Source: Streptomyces sp. NBC_00539
GTDB lineage: Bacteria > Actinomycetota > Actinomycetes > Streptomycetales > Streptomycetaceae
Length of the DNA stretch: 64,000 bases
Direction: 5' to 3'
Assembly (NCBI RefSeq): GCF_036346105.1
Contig: NZ_CP107811.1
Coordinates: forward strand, 558,001 to 622,000
The number at the start of each line of letters is the position of its first letter. Within the stretch, counting starts at the first letter, position 1. Both the position numbers and the translations under genes were made by a program. Positions 33,551 through 41,640 of the stretch are shown piece by piece. The notes under the pieces were generated by a model. The model had not been told where the DNA came from. It saw nothing but the letters and a program-made list of their open reading frames with translations, and made no database searches.

Positions 33551-34986
33551 CGCTCCTCCAGGGGTGCGGCGGCGTCCAGGGGTGCGACCTCGTCGGGCTG
33601 GAAGTAGAGGAACCGGCCCTGCTCGCGCCGGATGTCGGCGCCGGGGTCACCCTCGACGGTGACCGCGAGGTGCACGCCGCCGTCGACGTCGTGCAGGACG
33701 GCTTCCACGTGGGCGGCGCGACCCTGGACGAACAGGTCCTGGGCGTCGGTGCGCCGCAGTCCGGGCCGCAGCAGGACGCGGCTGCCCACGCCCACCGGGA
33801 CCCCGTCGACGAGGACGTGGTCGGGGGCCGGCCCGGCGGTTTCCCCGTGCGCCGGGTCCCACCACGGGGTGCCGGGCTTGAACACCGCCCGCCCGTCGAG
33901 GTCTTCCAGGCCGGTGGGAGCGTCCGGCGGCACACCGGGGTCGGTGATCTCCCGCAGGGCCCGCACCGCGCCGTGCAGGCGTTCGAGTACTTCCGGCGGC
34001 ATGGATTCGGCGAGGTCGATCACGGCGGCGGCGCGGGGGTCCGTACCGCGCGCCTCCCGCTTCTCCTGCTCGGTCAGGGCCGCGGTGCGCAGGGCGAGGA
34101 TCTCGTCGATCTCGGTGGCGTCGTACATCGCGCCGATGCTCTCGGGGGCGATCCCGGGGTGGTCCTCCAGGATGATCGGGGAGGACAGGACCACGTCGGC
34201 GCGGCCGGGTTCCGCGACGAGGACGGGCCAGGTGTGGCGGTTGACACAGCCGGCGGTGGCGCCCTTGGCCCACTCGGGCGGGTCGGTCATCGACAAGAAC
34301 CGGCCCGAGTCGAGGCCGAGCAGGAGGTGGGCGGCGACCAGGGAGCGGGACAGGGCCGCGTCGCGGCCGGTGCCCGCGTCCCCCGGCTGCCAGCCGCTGG
34401 TGTTCTCCACGACAGCGGTGAGCTTGAAGGCCCGGTAGGCGCAGTCGAGTTCACTCGCGCGCAGACGCAGGACGCCGCTGATCGCCTCGGTCCGCCGCAC
34501 CAGGCGTCCGACGGCCTTGCCGTCGGCGTCGAGGACGGGTTCGCTCTCCTCGCCGGCGGGGCGGGTGAAGGGCAGGCTCACGCCGTCGCCCTCCAGTTCC
34601 GCAACACCGACGGTGAGCTCGACGCGCTCCTCGGTGCCCTCGTCCCAGGGGACGAGGACGCGGTCGGCCAGGTGCAGTTCCTCCACGTCCGTGAACGTGC
34701 CGTCGGACGCCGCCTGTTGGACGGTACGCCGCTGCGCGTGCAGGAAACGGAGTTCGACGGCGAGGGTGGCGTCCCCCTTGGGTTCCATCAGCAGCTCGGT
34801 CTGCTGGAGGCAGTGCTCGCCCTGCTCGGGCGCCCAGGCCGGGGGCACGAGCACGCCGAACTGCCAGCGCAGCCGGTTCTTGGCGGCCGAGGCCCGGTAG
34901 GGGTAGAGCACGTACCCCTCGAAGAGGACCGCGTCGGCCACTTGGCGGGCGGTCTCGAAGCGCGCGTCGAGCGCGGCGGTCGTCAT
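33547..34986 (-). CDS. Conserved hydrogenase-cluster protein, unknown fold, 479 residues
   Basis: I recognise no domain. The protein is soluble (no signal peptide, no membrane segment), begins MTTAALDARFETARQVADAV, followed by EGYVLYPYRASAAKNRLRWQ, and looks alpha/beta with many Trp and charged residues. Pieces such as AGCVNRHTWPVLV and SSPIILEDHPGIAPES look conserved in style but are not linked to a known activity. It overlaps DUF6084-like and protease genes by 4 nt on both sides, inside the chain of coupled genes, so it is probably needed for hydrogenase assembly, electron transfer or activity. One of the best targets for experimental work in the window. Confidence 0.85.
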   Translation of the reverse strand: MTTAALDARFETARQVADAVLFEGYVLYPYRASAAKNRLRWQFGVLVPPAWAPEQGEHCLQQTELLMEPKGDATLAVELRFLHAQRRTVQQAASDGTFTDVEELHLADRVLVPWDEGTEERVELTVGVAELEGDGVSLPFTRPAGEESEPVLDADGKAVGRLVRRTEAISGVLRLRASELDCAYRAFKLTAVVENTSGWQPGDAGTGRDAALSRSLVAAHLLLGLDSGRFLSMTDPPEWAKGATAGCVNRHTWPVLVAEPGRADVVLSSPIILEDHPGIAPESIGAMYDATEIDEILALRTAALTEQEKREARGTDPRAAAVIDLAESMPPEVLERLHGAVRALREITDPGVPPDAPTGLEDLDGRAVFKPGTPWWDPAHGETAGPAPDHVLVDGVPVGVGSRVLLRPGLRRTDAQDLFVQGRAAHVEAVLHDVDGGVHLAVTVEGDPGADIRREQGRFLYFQPDEVAPLDAAAPLEER

Positions 34987-35711
34987 GGCGCCGTCCTCTC
35001 TCCGGCTCGGGGCAGCAGTCCCGCGCGCAGCCGCTCGGGCGGGGAGGGCGGGGACGGGCGGGAGGCTGTGGCAGCTGTGGCGGCGGCCCCGGCCTCGGCG
35101 AGCAGGGCGCGTACGGTCGCCTCCCAGGAGGCCAGCGCGTGCCGGGAGCGGTAGGCGAGCAGTTCGTCCATGGCGTCACGGGGCAGCCGCAGCCAGCCGC
35201 AGCCGGGGAAGTGCTGCTCGATCATCTCCTGCCACACCCGCACCGGCATCCGGTACGCCGCTTCGCGGTCCCACGGGACGGGTTCGACGTGGAAGCCGCC
35301 GGCGCCGGTGAAGGCGGTGCCGGAGAACAGCATGAGCAGGGGTGCCTCGCCATCGTCCAGGGCGGTGAAGTAGCGGGTCGCGGCGATGTCCATGTCATAG
35401 GTGCAGGGCACGGCCATGTCGATTTCCGTGGAGCCCGTGAAGCTCGGCACCATCAGCGTCACCTGGGCGAACTGCACGGGCTGGAGGGTGTTGCCCCAGC
35501 GGGAGCGCTCGCCGAACAGGTCGGCCAGGCCGTCCGCCTCCGCCTGCCCGTAGCCGCGGCGGGCCGGTTCGATCCGGATCTGGCAGCGCAGGGCCAGTGC
35601 GTGCACCCGGGTGTCCCCGGAGGCGGTGATGGCCAGCCGGAAGACGAGGGTGGGACCGGCGGCGTACGGATCCGCGCGCACGCCGGTGCAGGTGAAGCCG
35701 AACTCCGTCAT
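34983..35711 (-). CDS. Hydrogenase-cluster protein, DUF6084-like
   Basis: 242 residues. The first part (MTEFGFTCTGVRADPYAAG, then TLVFRLAITASGD and RCQIRIEPARRGYG) is beta-rich and resembles an immunoglobulin-like sandwich; later segments are WGNTLQPVQFAQVTLMVPSF and TYDMDIAATRYFTAL. The C-terminus is Pro/Arg-rich and probably disordered. I recall this as DUF6084, found beside group 1h hydrogenases, not verified. Overlaps both neighbours by 4 nt. No cofactor motif is visible. Confidence 0.8.
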   Translation of the reverse strand: MTEFGFTCTGVRADPYAAGPTLVFRLAITASGDTRVHALALRCQIRIEPARRGYGQAEADGLADLFGERSRWGNTLQPVQFAQVTLMVPSFTGSTEIDMAVPCTYDMDIAATRYFTALDDGEAPLLMLFSGTAFTGAGGFHVEPVPWDREAAYRMPVRVWQEMIEQHFPGCGWLRLPRDAMDELLAYRSRHALASWEATVRALLAEAGAAATAATASRPSPPSPPERLRAGLLPRAGERTAP

Positions 35712-36376
35712 GGCGCGGCCTCCGCCGCCGGGACCTTGGCACGGCGTTCGACGCCGTCGAAGAACGAGTCGAGCGCGGCGCGGGCCTCGGCGCCGCCGTC
35801 GAAGCCCTGCCACAGCAGGCGCATCCGTCCCACCAGTTCGTAGCAGATGTCGATCGGGACGAGGTAGCAGTCGGTGCGTCCCTCGCCGCGGCGCAGCAGC
35901 AGAGCCTCGACGTCCGGTTGCAGCAGTGCGGCCAGGGCGCTGTCGCCGAGCGCCGCCTGCCAGGTGGCGGGGTCGAGTTCGCTCTCGGTGGCTCCGGCCG
36001 GACTCGGGTAGAGCGCGACGAGCCGGTCCAGCGCCGCGTTGCGGAAGAAGAACGCGACGCCGACGGGGATCTGGAGGAGTTCCCAGGCGCCGTCGTCGAG
36101 TCGGTGGCCGGGGTCGCGGAGGTAGCGGGCGGGGACGGCGCGGTAGCGGCCGGTGGCGGCGCCCGGCCGGTCGAACAGCAGGGCGCAGGCCGTGCAGGCG
36201 CACACCAGCGCCCGCTTCTCGGTCTCGACCAGGTGGCGGTGGCCGTCCTCGGCGACGGTCACCCCGCACAGTTCGCAGGTCTGCGGCCGGGGTCCCCGGG
36301 GTACGGCGAACCGGCGCAGGCCGGACGGGCCCGCCGTCCGCGCGGACGGCGGGGCCCAGGCGCGTGGCGCGCTCAC
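35708..36376 (-). CDS. Cys-rich hydrogenase-cluster protein, DUF5947-like
   Basis: 222 residues with a cysteine cluster in the first third: C34-x-x-C37, then H46/H48, then C59-x-C61-x-x-C64 (in PQTCELCGVT and VCACTACALLF). This could bind zinc or an iron-sulphur cluster, so an electron-carrying or scaffold role is possible. The rest (RAVPARYLRD, ELLQIPVGVAFFFRN, DCYLVPIDICYELVGRMRLL) is alpha/beta and unknown. I recall the family as DUF5947. It starts at GTG 36376, overlapping the NifU-like gene stop (GTGA). Confidence 0.8.
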   Translation of the reverse strand: MSAPRAWAPPSARTAGPSGLRRFAVPRGPRPQTCELCGVTVAEDGHRHLVETEKRALVCACTACALLFDRPGAATGRYRAVPARYLRDPGHRLDDGAWELLQIPVGVAFFFRNAALDRLVALYPSPAGATESELDPATWQAALGDSALAALLQPDVEALLLRRGEGRTDCYLVPIDICYELVGRMRLLWQGFDGGAEARAALDSFFDGVERRAKVPAAEAAP

Positions 36377-36894
36377 GGCACCCGGACCGGGGCCTGCGGG
36401 CGGGTGCCGATCTGGAGCAGCGGCTGTGGCGGCGCCCCGGCCGGCTCCAGTTCGACGGTGGTCACCTCGGGGGCGAAGGAGGCCACTGCGGCCTCGGCGG
36501 CCTGCCGGACGGCGTCCCCGGTGCTGCCGCAGCCGCAGCCGCCGCCGGAAGTGGCCCGCAGGCGCAGTGTGCCGGAGGCCTCGTCGAACCCGAGGAGTTC
36601 CACCGGCTCGCCCAGGGCGTCCAGGGCGCGGGCGATCCTGGTGTGCACGTCCTCGGGGTGCAGGTCGTGCAGGGCCAGCAGGCTGGAGACGAGTTCGTCG
36701 TCCAGCAGCGGGGCGAGGGCATCGGCGTCCAGCCGTGAGGTGATCCGGGCGAGCCCGCAGCCGTAGAAGTCCATCAGGACGCGCACCAGTTCCTCGGCGG
36801 CGGCGCAGACTTCCCGGTCACCGGTGTCCGCCAGCCGGCCGAGGACCTCCTCGACCCGGCGGCCCGTCCGGAGGGAGTCGGCGGGGGCGCTCAT
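36373..36894 (-). CDS. NifU-like putative Fe-S protein following the large subunit
   Basis: 173 residues. A helical N-terminal half (residues 10-100) ends in DLHPEDVHTRIARALDALGE. The C-terminal half resembles the NifU C-terminal domain but carries C120-x-C122 (SGGGCGCGSTGDAV) instead of the usual CxxC. C30 and C46 are extra candidates as ligands. In mycobacterial group 1h loci an iron-sulphur protein gene (hhyE) follows the large subunit and is needed for H2 oxidation; this gene holds the same position, so it may pass electrons from the hydrogenase. Overlaps the large subunit gene by 4 nt. Confidence 0.8.
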   Translation of the reverse strand: MSAPADSLRTGRRVEEVLGRLADTGDREVCAAAEELVRVLMDFYGCGLARITSRLDADALAPLLDDELVSSLLALHDLHPEDVHTRIARALDALGEPVELLGFDEASGTLRLRATSGGGCGCGSTGDAVRQAAEAAVASFAPEVTTVELEPAGAPPQPLLQIGTRPQAPVRVP

Positions 36895-38669
36895 CCGCCC
36901 AGTCCGCTCAGGCCGGTGGGGACGTGCATCTGCTTGACGGTCTGGCCGTTGCCGACGTACATGTGGACGCCGCAGGGCAGGCAGGGGTCGAAGCTGCGCA
37001 CGGCGCGCATGATGTCGATGCCCTTGAAGTTCTCCGGGGAGTTCTCCTCGAAGATCGGCGTGTTCTGGACGGCGTCCTCGTAGGGGCCGGGTGTGCCGAA
37101 GGTGTCGCGGGTGCTGGCGTTCCACGGGGTCGGCGGGTAGGGGTGGTAGTTGGCGATCTTGCCGTCGCGGATCACCATGTGGTGGGAGAGGACGCCCCGT
37201 ACGGCCTCGGTGAAACCGACTCCGATGGACTCGTCGGGGACTTCGAACTTCTCCCAGGTCTGGGTGCGTCCGGCGCGGACCTCCTCCAGGCCCATCTCGG
37301 CGCAGTGCAGGGCGATGGCGGCGGCGTAGGCCTGGAAGTACGTGCGGGCGCGGTTGCGCTCCAGCGCGTTGCTCCACTTGGGGATCTTCCACTCGAAGGT
37401 GGTCTCCGGCTTCGTCATCGTCCGGGGCAGGTTGATGATGACGCTGTGACCGGTCGCCTTGACGTAGCCGACGTCGACGAGCCCGGACAGGGCCGTGGAC
37501 CACAGGCGGGCGATGGGGCCGCCGCCGGTGTCGAGGGCCAGGTGGTCCTTGCCGTCGAACCAGCGCGGTGACATCACCCAGCTGTACTTGCCGTCGAAGT
37601 CGCGCCTCTGCGGGGCGGGGATGGTGTGCTGGTTCCAGGGGTGGCGGGGGTCGACCGGGTTGCCGAGCGGGTCGCGGGTGACGAACTGCTCCTGGCCGGC
37701 CCAGTCGTCGTAGTACGAGCTGCCCAGCAGGATGCGGATGCCCAGGTTGATCTCGGTGAGGTCGTTGGTGACGAGTTTGCCGTCGACGATCACGCCTGGG
37801 GTGACGAACATCTTCCGGCCCCAGTCGGACATGTTGGCGTAGGTGAAGTCGCAGTACTCGGGGTCGTTGAGGGCGCCCCAGCAGCCGAGCAGCACGCGGC
37901 GCCGGCCGACCTCCTCGTAGCCGGGCAGGGCCTCGTAGAAGAAGTCGAAGAGGTCGTCGTGGAGCGGGACGACGCGCTTCATGAACTCGACGTACTTCAT
38001 GAGGCGGCTCATGTAGTCCGTGAAGAGCTGGACCGAGGCGATGGTGCCGACGCCGCCCGGGTACAGGGTGGAGGGGTGTACGTGGCGGCCCTCCATCAGG
38101 CAGAACATCTCGCGCGTGTAGCGGCTGACCTGGAGGGCCTCGCGGTAGAACTCGCCCTCGATGGGGTTGAGGGAGCGCATGATGTCGGCGATGGTGCGGT
38201 AACCGTGGTCGCCGGCGTGCGGTGCCTCGGTGCGCTCGGCCAGTTCCAGGACGCCGGGGTTGGTCTCGCGGACCATCTTCTCGCAGTAGTCGACCCCGAC
38301 CAGGTTCTCCTGGAAGATGTTGTGGTCGAACATGTACTCCGCCGACTCCCCGAGGTTGATGATCCACTCGGCGAGGTGGGGCGGCTTCACCCCGTAGGCC
38401 ATGTTCTGCGTGTAGACGGAACAGGTGGCGTGGTTGTCGCCGCAGATCCCGCAGATGCGGCTGGTGATGAAGTGGGCGTCGCGGGGGTCCTTGCCGCGCA
38501 TGAAGACGCTGTAGCCGCGGAAGACCGACGAGGTGCTGTAGCACTCCGCCACGCGCTTCTGCTTGAAGTCGATCTTCGTGTGGATCCCGAGACTGCCCAC
38601 GATCCGGGTGATCGGATCCCAGGCCATCTCCACCAAGCCGTCGCCGGACGCCTTCGTCTTCGGTGCCAT
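36891..38669 (-). CDS. hhyL: [NiFe] hydrogenase large subunit, group 1h type
   Basis: 592 residues holding the Ni-Fe(CN)2CO site that splits H2. Ni ligands: C73 and C76 in RICGICGDNH (L1, 71-80), C563 and C566 in DPCLPCGVH (L2, 561-569). Cleavage after H569 would remove 23 residues (from MYVGNG to the end), matching the protease gene in the cluster. The long insert-bearing sequence with HPSTLYPGGVG and the L1/L2 forms fit group 1h, the high-affinity enzymes that consume atmospheric H2 in streptomycetes. The Shine-Dalgarno is weak, and the small subunit gene ends 73 bp upstream. Confidence 0.96.
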   Translation of the reverse strand: MAPKTKASGDGLVEMAWDPITRIVGSLGIHTKIDFKQKRVAECYSTSSVFRGYSVFMRGKDPRDAHFITSRICGICGDNHATCSVYTQNMAYGVKPPHLAEWIINLGESAEYMFDHNIFQENLVGVDYCEKMVRETNPGVLELAERTEAPHAGDHGYRTIADIMRSLNPIEGEFYREALQVSRYTREMFCLMEGRHVHPSTLYPGGVGTIASVQLFTDYMSRLMKYVEFMKRVVPLHDDLFDFFYEALPGYEEVGRRRVLLGCWGALNDPEYCDFTYANMSDWGRKMFVTPGVIVDGKLVTNDLTEINLGIRILLGSSYYDDWAGQEQFVTRDPLGNPVDPRHPWNQHTIPAPQRRDFDGKYSWVMSPRWFDGKDHLALDTGGGPIARLWSTALSGLVDVGYVKATGHSVIINLPRTMTKPETTFEWKIPKWSNALERNRARTYFQAYAAAIALHCAEMGLEEVRAGRTQTWEKFEVPDESIGVGFTEAVRGVLSHHMVIRDGKIANYHPYPPTPWNASTRDTFGTPGPYEDAVQNTPIFEENSPENFKGIDIMRAVRSFDPCLPCGVHMYVGNGQTVKQMHVPTGLSGLGG

Positions 38670-38742
38670 CGTGTCTGCCGTGACCCTTCTTCGGAGCGGG
38701 CTCTGCGGGGTTGCGCGGTACGGGGGGCGTGGGGCCCGCCGG

Positions 38743-39798
38743 TCACCAGGGCGGCCGGTAGCCGGTGGTCAGCGTCTCGCCGGTGTGCCGCCACTTGGGT
38801 TCGCGGTCCACGGTGTGCGCCGTCATCTGGCGGAGCTTGCGGACGACGGCGCCGTACGCGCCGCTGGCCTTGCTGGACACCTTGGCGCCGGGCGGCTCGT
38901 CCATGAACGGCATGAACTTGTCCGGGAAGCCGGGCATGGTGCAGGCGATGCAGATGCCGCCGACGTTCGGGCAGCCGCCGATGCCGTTCATCCAGCCGCG
39001 CTTGGGCACGTTGCACTTGACGACGGGGCCCCAGCAGCCCAGCTTGACCAGGCACTGCGGCGAGTCGTAGGTGTGCGCGAACTGGCCCTGCTCGTAGTAG
39101 CCGGCCCGGTCGCAGCCCTCGTGGACGGTGGCGCCGAACAGCCAGGTCGGGCGCAGTTTGTCGTCGAGCGGGATCATCGGCGCGGAGCCGGCCGCCTGGT
39201 AGAGCAGGTAGGTGAGCGTCTCGGAGAAGTTGTCCGGCTGGATGGGGCAGCCCGGCACGCACACGATCGGGATGCCGGCCTTGGACTTCCAGTCCCAGCC
39301 CAGGTAGTCCGGGACGCCCATGGCGCCGGTGGGGTTGCCCTCCATCGCGTGGATGCCGCCGTACGTGGCGCAGGTGCCGATGGCGACGACCGCGAGGGCC
39401 TTGGGCGCCAGCCGGTCGATCCACTCGCTGGTCGTGATGGGCTGGCCCGTCTCGGGGTTGTCCCCGAAGCCGCACCAGTAGCCGTCGGCCTTGATCTTCT
39501 CGTTGGGGATGGATCCCTCGATCACGAGGACGAAGGGGTCGATCTCACCGCGCTCGCCCTTGAAGAACCACTCGATGAACGTGTCCGCGCCGCCGACGGG
39601 ACCGCACTCGAAGTCGATCAGGGGCCAGTGCACCGCGATCTTGGGCAGACCCGGCAGTACGCCCATCACGATCTCTTCGATGCTCGGCTGCATCGCCGCC
39701 GTCAGGGACACCGAGTCGCCGTCGCAGCTCAGCCCCGCGTTGATCCAGAGGATGTGGATGGGGGGGTCCTCTACCGTGCTCGGCGTTTGTGCATCCAT
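38743..39798 (-). CDS. hhyS: [NiFe] hydrogenase small subunit, group 1h type
   Basis: 351 residues carrying three iron-sulphur clusters for electron exit. The proximal-cluster motif reads LSC25-D-G-D28-S, so the second cysteine of the usual CxxC is an aspartate. This 3Cys-1Asp coordination is known from the oxygen-insensitive group 1h enzyme of Ralstonia eutropha. Distal and medial ligands are visible in VHEGCDRAG, SPQCLVKLGCWGPVVKC, GGCPNVGGICIACTMPGFPD. There is no Tat signal peptide and no C-terminal membrane helix, so the enzyme should be cytoplasmic. ATG 39798 has AAGGAGG upstream. Confidence 0.96.
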   Translation of the reverse strand: MDAQTPSTVEDPPIHILWINAGLSCDGDSVSLTAAMQPSIEEIVMGVLPGLPKIAVHWPLIDFECGPVGGADTFIEWFFKGERGEIDPFVLVIEGSIPNEKIKADGYWCGFGDNPETGQPITTSEWIDRLAPKALAVVAIGTCATYGGIHAMEGNPTGAMGVPDYLGWDWKSKAGIPIVCVPGCPIQPDNFSETLTYLLYQAAGSAPMIPLDDKLRPTWLFGATVHEGCDRAGYYEQGQFAHTYDSPQCLVKLGCWGPVVKCNVPKRGWMNGIGGCPNVGGICIACTMPGFPDKFMPFMDEPPGAKVSSKASGAYGAVVRKLRQMTAHTVDREPKWRHTGETLTTGYRPPW

Positions 39799-39870
39799 GG
39801 GGATGCCTCCTTGGGCAGGAAGAAATCGGGGAAGTGGGCTGAGGGGGAGCCGGGGGCGGGCACTCCGCTC

Positions 39871-41640
39871 TCACCCTTCTTCGTAACAGGGGCCGGCGGG
39901 CGGTGCGCTGTCTTGTACGGCCAGTCCGGTGACCCGGTCCGGCGAACGGCCGTGGCCGGCCGGGACCGCACGGACCAGGTGCGGCGGGGTGGCGGCGGCC
40001 GGCTCCTTGCGGACGAAGGCACGGCGCAGGGCGTGGTACGGGGCCTGCGGGTCGAAGAAGGTGGCCCGCATCCGGGCCAGCTCCGCCTCGCGGTAGGCGG
40101 CCAGCGGGGTTTCGGCCTCGTCCCGCTCCCGCCGCGCCTTCTTCGCGGCGATCCGGGACGGGGCGGTGGGGGACGCGGCCAGCAGGGCGGCCAGCCGGGC
40201 CGTTTCGCCGGCGAACTCCCCGGGCGCGCAGGGCACCGTACGGTCGACCAGGCCCAGCGCGGCCGCGGCGGCGGCGCTCAGCGGCAGGGCGTCGGTGGTG
40301 AGCCGCTCGGCGACGGCTGCCCCGACGCGGCGGGGCAGCGTGTAGGTCCAGTACTCGGAGCCGTAGAGGCCCATCAGCCGGTAGTGCGGGTTGAGGACGA
40401 CGCCCGAGCGGCACCAGACCTCGTCGGCCGCCAGTGCCAGCATCGCGCCTCCGGCGGCGGCGTTGCCGCCGAGGGCCGCGACGACGAGACGGTCCGTAGT
40501 GGTCAGGACGGCCTCGACGAGGTCGTCCATCGCCGTGATGTTCGCCCAGGACTCGGCGGCCGGGTCGGCGGCCGCCTCGATGACGCCGAGGTGGATGCCG
40601 TTGGAGAAGAAATCGCGGCCACCGCCGAGGACCAGGACGGAGGTGGGGCGCTCACAAGCGGCCCGGTAGGCGTCCAGCAGGCGCCGGCACCGGTCGGTGC
40701 TCATCGCGCCGCCGGGGAAGGAGAACGACAGGAAACCGGCCGCTCCCTCCTCCCGGTAGGTGATGTCGGACCAGGTACGGCGCGGGGGGCCGTCGTGCGG
40801 CGGCGCGGGGTCCTGCGGCAGCGGGGGCAGCCGGTCGCCGAGCGCCACGGTGGCGGGCAGCTTCACCGGGACGGGCTCCCCCGGCGCCCGGCAGGCCCGC
40901 AGCTCCGGGATCCACACGGCGCCGTCGGTGGTCGCCCGGCAGACCGCGCCCGCGCGGGTGGCCAGCAGTTCGCCCGGGCGGCCGCGCAGCCGGTCCTCCC
41001 GGTGGCCTCCGTGCAGGAACCAGACCCCGCCGAGCAGTTCGTCCCGTACTCCGGGCTGGGAGTCGGCGGCCCGCAGGACGCGCAGGACGCGGTCGGTGGA
41101 GTCCGCCGCCCAGTCGATGCGGCGCTCGTCCTGACGCAAGTAGGGCCGGGTGTGGTGGGTGGTCTGCGGGGTGGGGACGTACGTCCCCGAGGCGAAGCGT
41201 TCGACGGCGAGCAGGACGGCCCGCAGAGCCGCGTCGGCGATCTCCCCGCGGTAGAGGTCGCTCTTGGCCAGCTCGGGTACGGGGCATTCGGCGAAGGCCC
41301 AGACGTCGCCGGCGTCCATCTCGGCGTCCGCCTGCAGCACGGTCACGCCCCAGTGCGTGGCGCCCTCCTGGACGGCCCGGTCGAGCGAGGAGGGGCCGCG
41401 GTCCCCGACCGGCCCCGGGTGGACGATCAGACAGGTGTGGGTGGACCACACCTCGCGGGGCACGGCCGTCTTGAGCATCGGCGCGATGATCAGGTCGGGC
41501 CGGTGGCGATGCGTGACGTCGGTCAGGGAGCCGCCGGGCAGGGCGAGTTCGACGGCCACGCGGTGACCGTGGTCGCGCAGCTCGGCGTGGACGCGCTGCG
41601 TCAGGCTGTTGAACGCGCTCGCGACGAGCAGGATGCGCAC
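39871..41640 (-). CDS. hypX: HypX, oxic CO-ligand synthesis protein
   Basis: 589 residues, first gene of the cluster. The N-terminal domain resembles formyl-transferases (VRILLVASAFNSLTQRVHAE; LIVHPGPVGDRGPSSLDRAV; ADAEMDAGDVWAF). The C-terminal domain is an enoyl-CoA hydratase/isomerase fold (VLVLGGGRDFFSNGIHLGVI; ALGGNAAAGGAMLALAADE). HypX converts the formyl group of formyl-tetrahydrofolate to CO through formyl-CoA, supplying the Fe-bound CO under air, and is typical of oxygen-tolerant hydrogenases. GTG 41640 (preceded by GGGAG) is preferred; the open frame continues 242 codons upstream but overlaps the divergent NmrA gene. hhyS starts 72 bp downstream. Confidence 0.93.
   Translation of the reverse strand: MRILLVASAFNSLTQRVHAELRDHGHRVAVELALPGGSLTDVTHRHRPDLIIAPMLKTAVPREVWSTHTCLIVHPGPVGDRGPSSLDRAVQEGATHWGVTVLQADAEMDAGDVWAFAECPVPELAKSDLYRGEIADAALRAVLLAVERFASGTYVPTPQTTHHTRPYLRQDERRIDWAADSTDRVLRVLRAADSQPGVRDELLGGVWFLHGGHREDRLRGRPGELLATRAGAVCRATTDGAVWIPELRACRAPGEPVPVKLPATVALGDRLPPLPQDPAPPHDGPPRRTWSDITYREEGAAGFLSFSFPGGAMSTDRCRRLLDAYRAACERPTSVLVLGGGRDFFSNGIHLGVIEAAADPAAESWANITAMDDLVEAVLTTTDRLVVAALGGNAAAGGAMLALAADEVWCRSGVVLNPHYRLMGLYGSEYWTYTLPRRVGAAVAERLTTDALPLSAAAAAALGLVDRTVPCAPGEFAGETARLAALLAASPTAPSRIAAKKARRERDEAETPLAAYREAELARMRATFFDPQAPYHALRRAFVRKEPAAATPPHLVRAVPAGHGRSPDRVTGLAVQDSAPPAGPCYEEG

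Noticed and set aside
26563-41640. Genomic-island or transferred-element origin for the hydrogenase locus
   Set aside because: No tRNA, integrase, transposase or direct-repeat boundary is seen, and base composition matches the surroundings.
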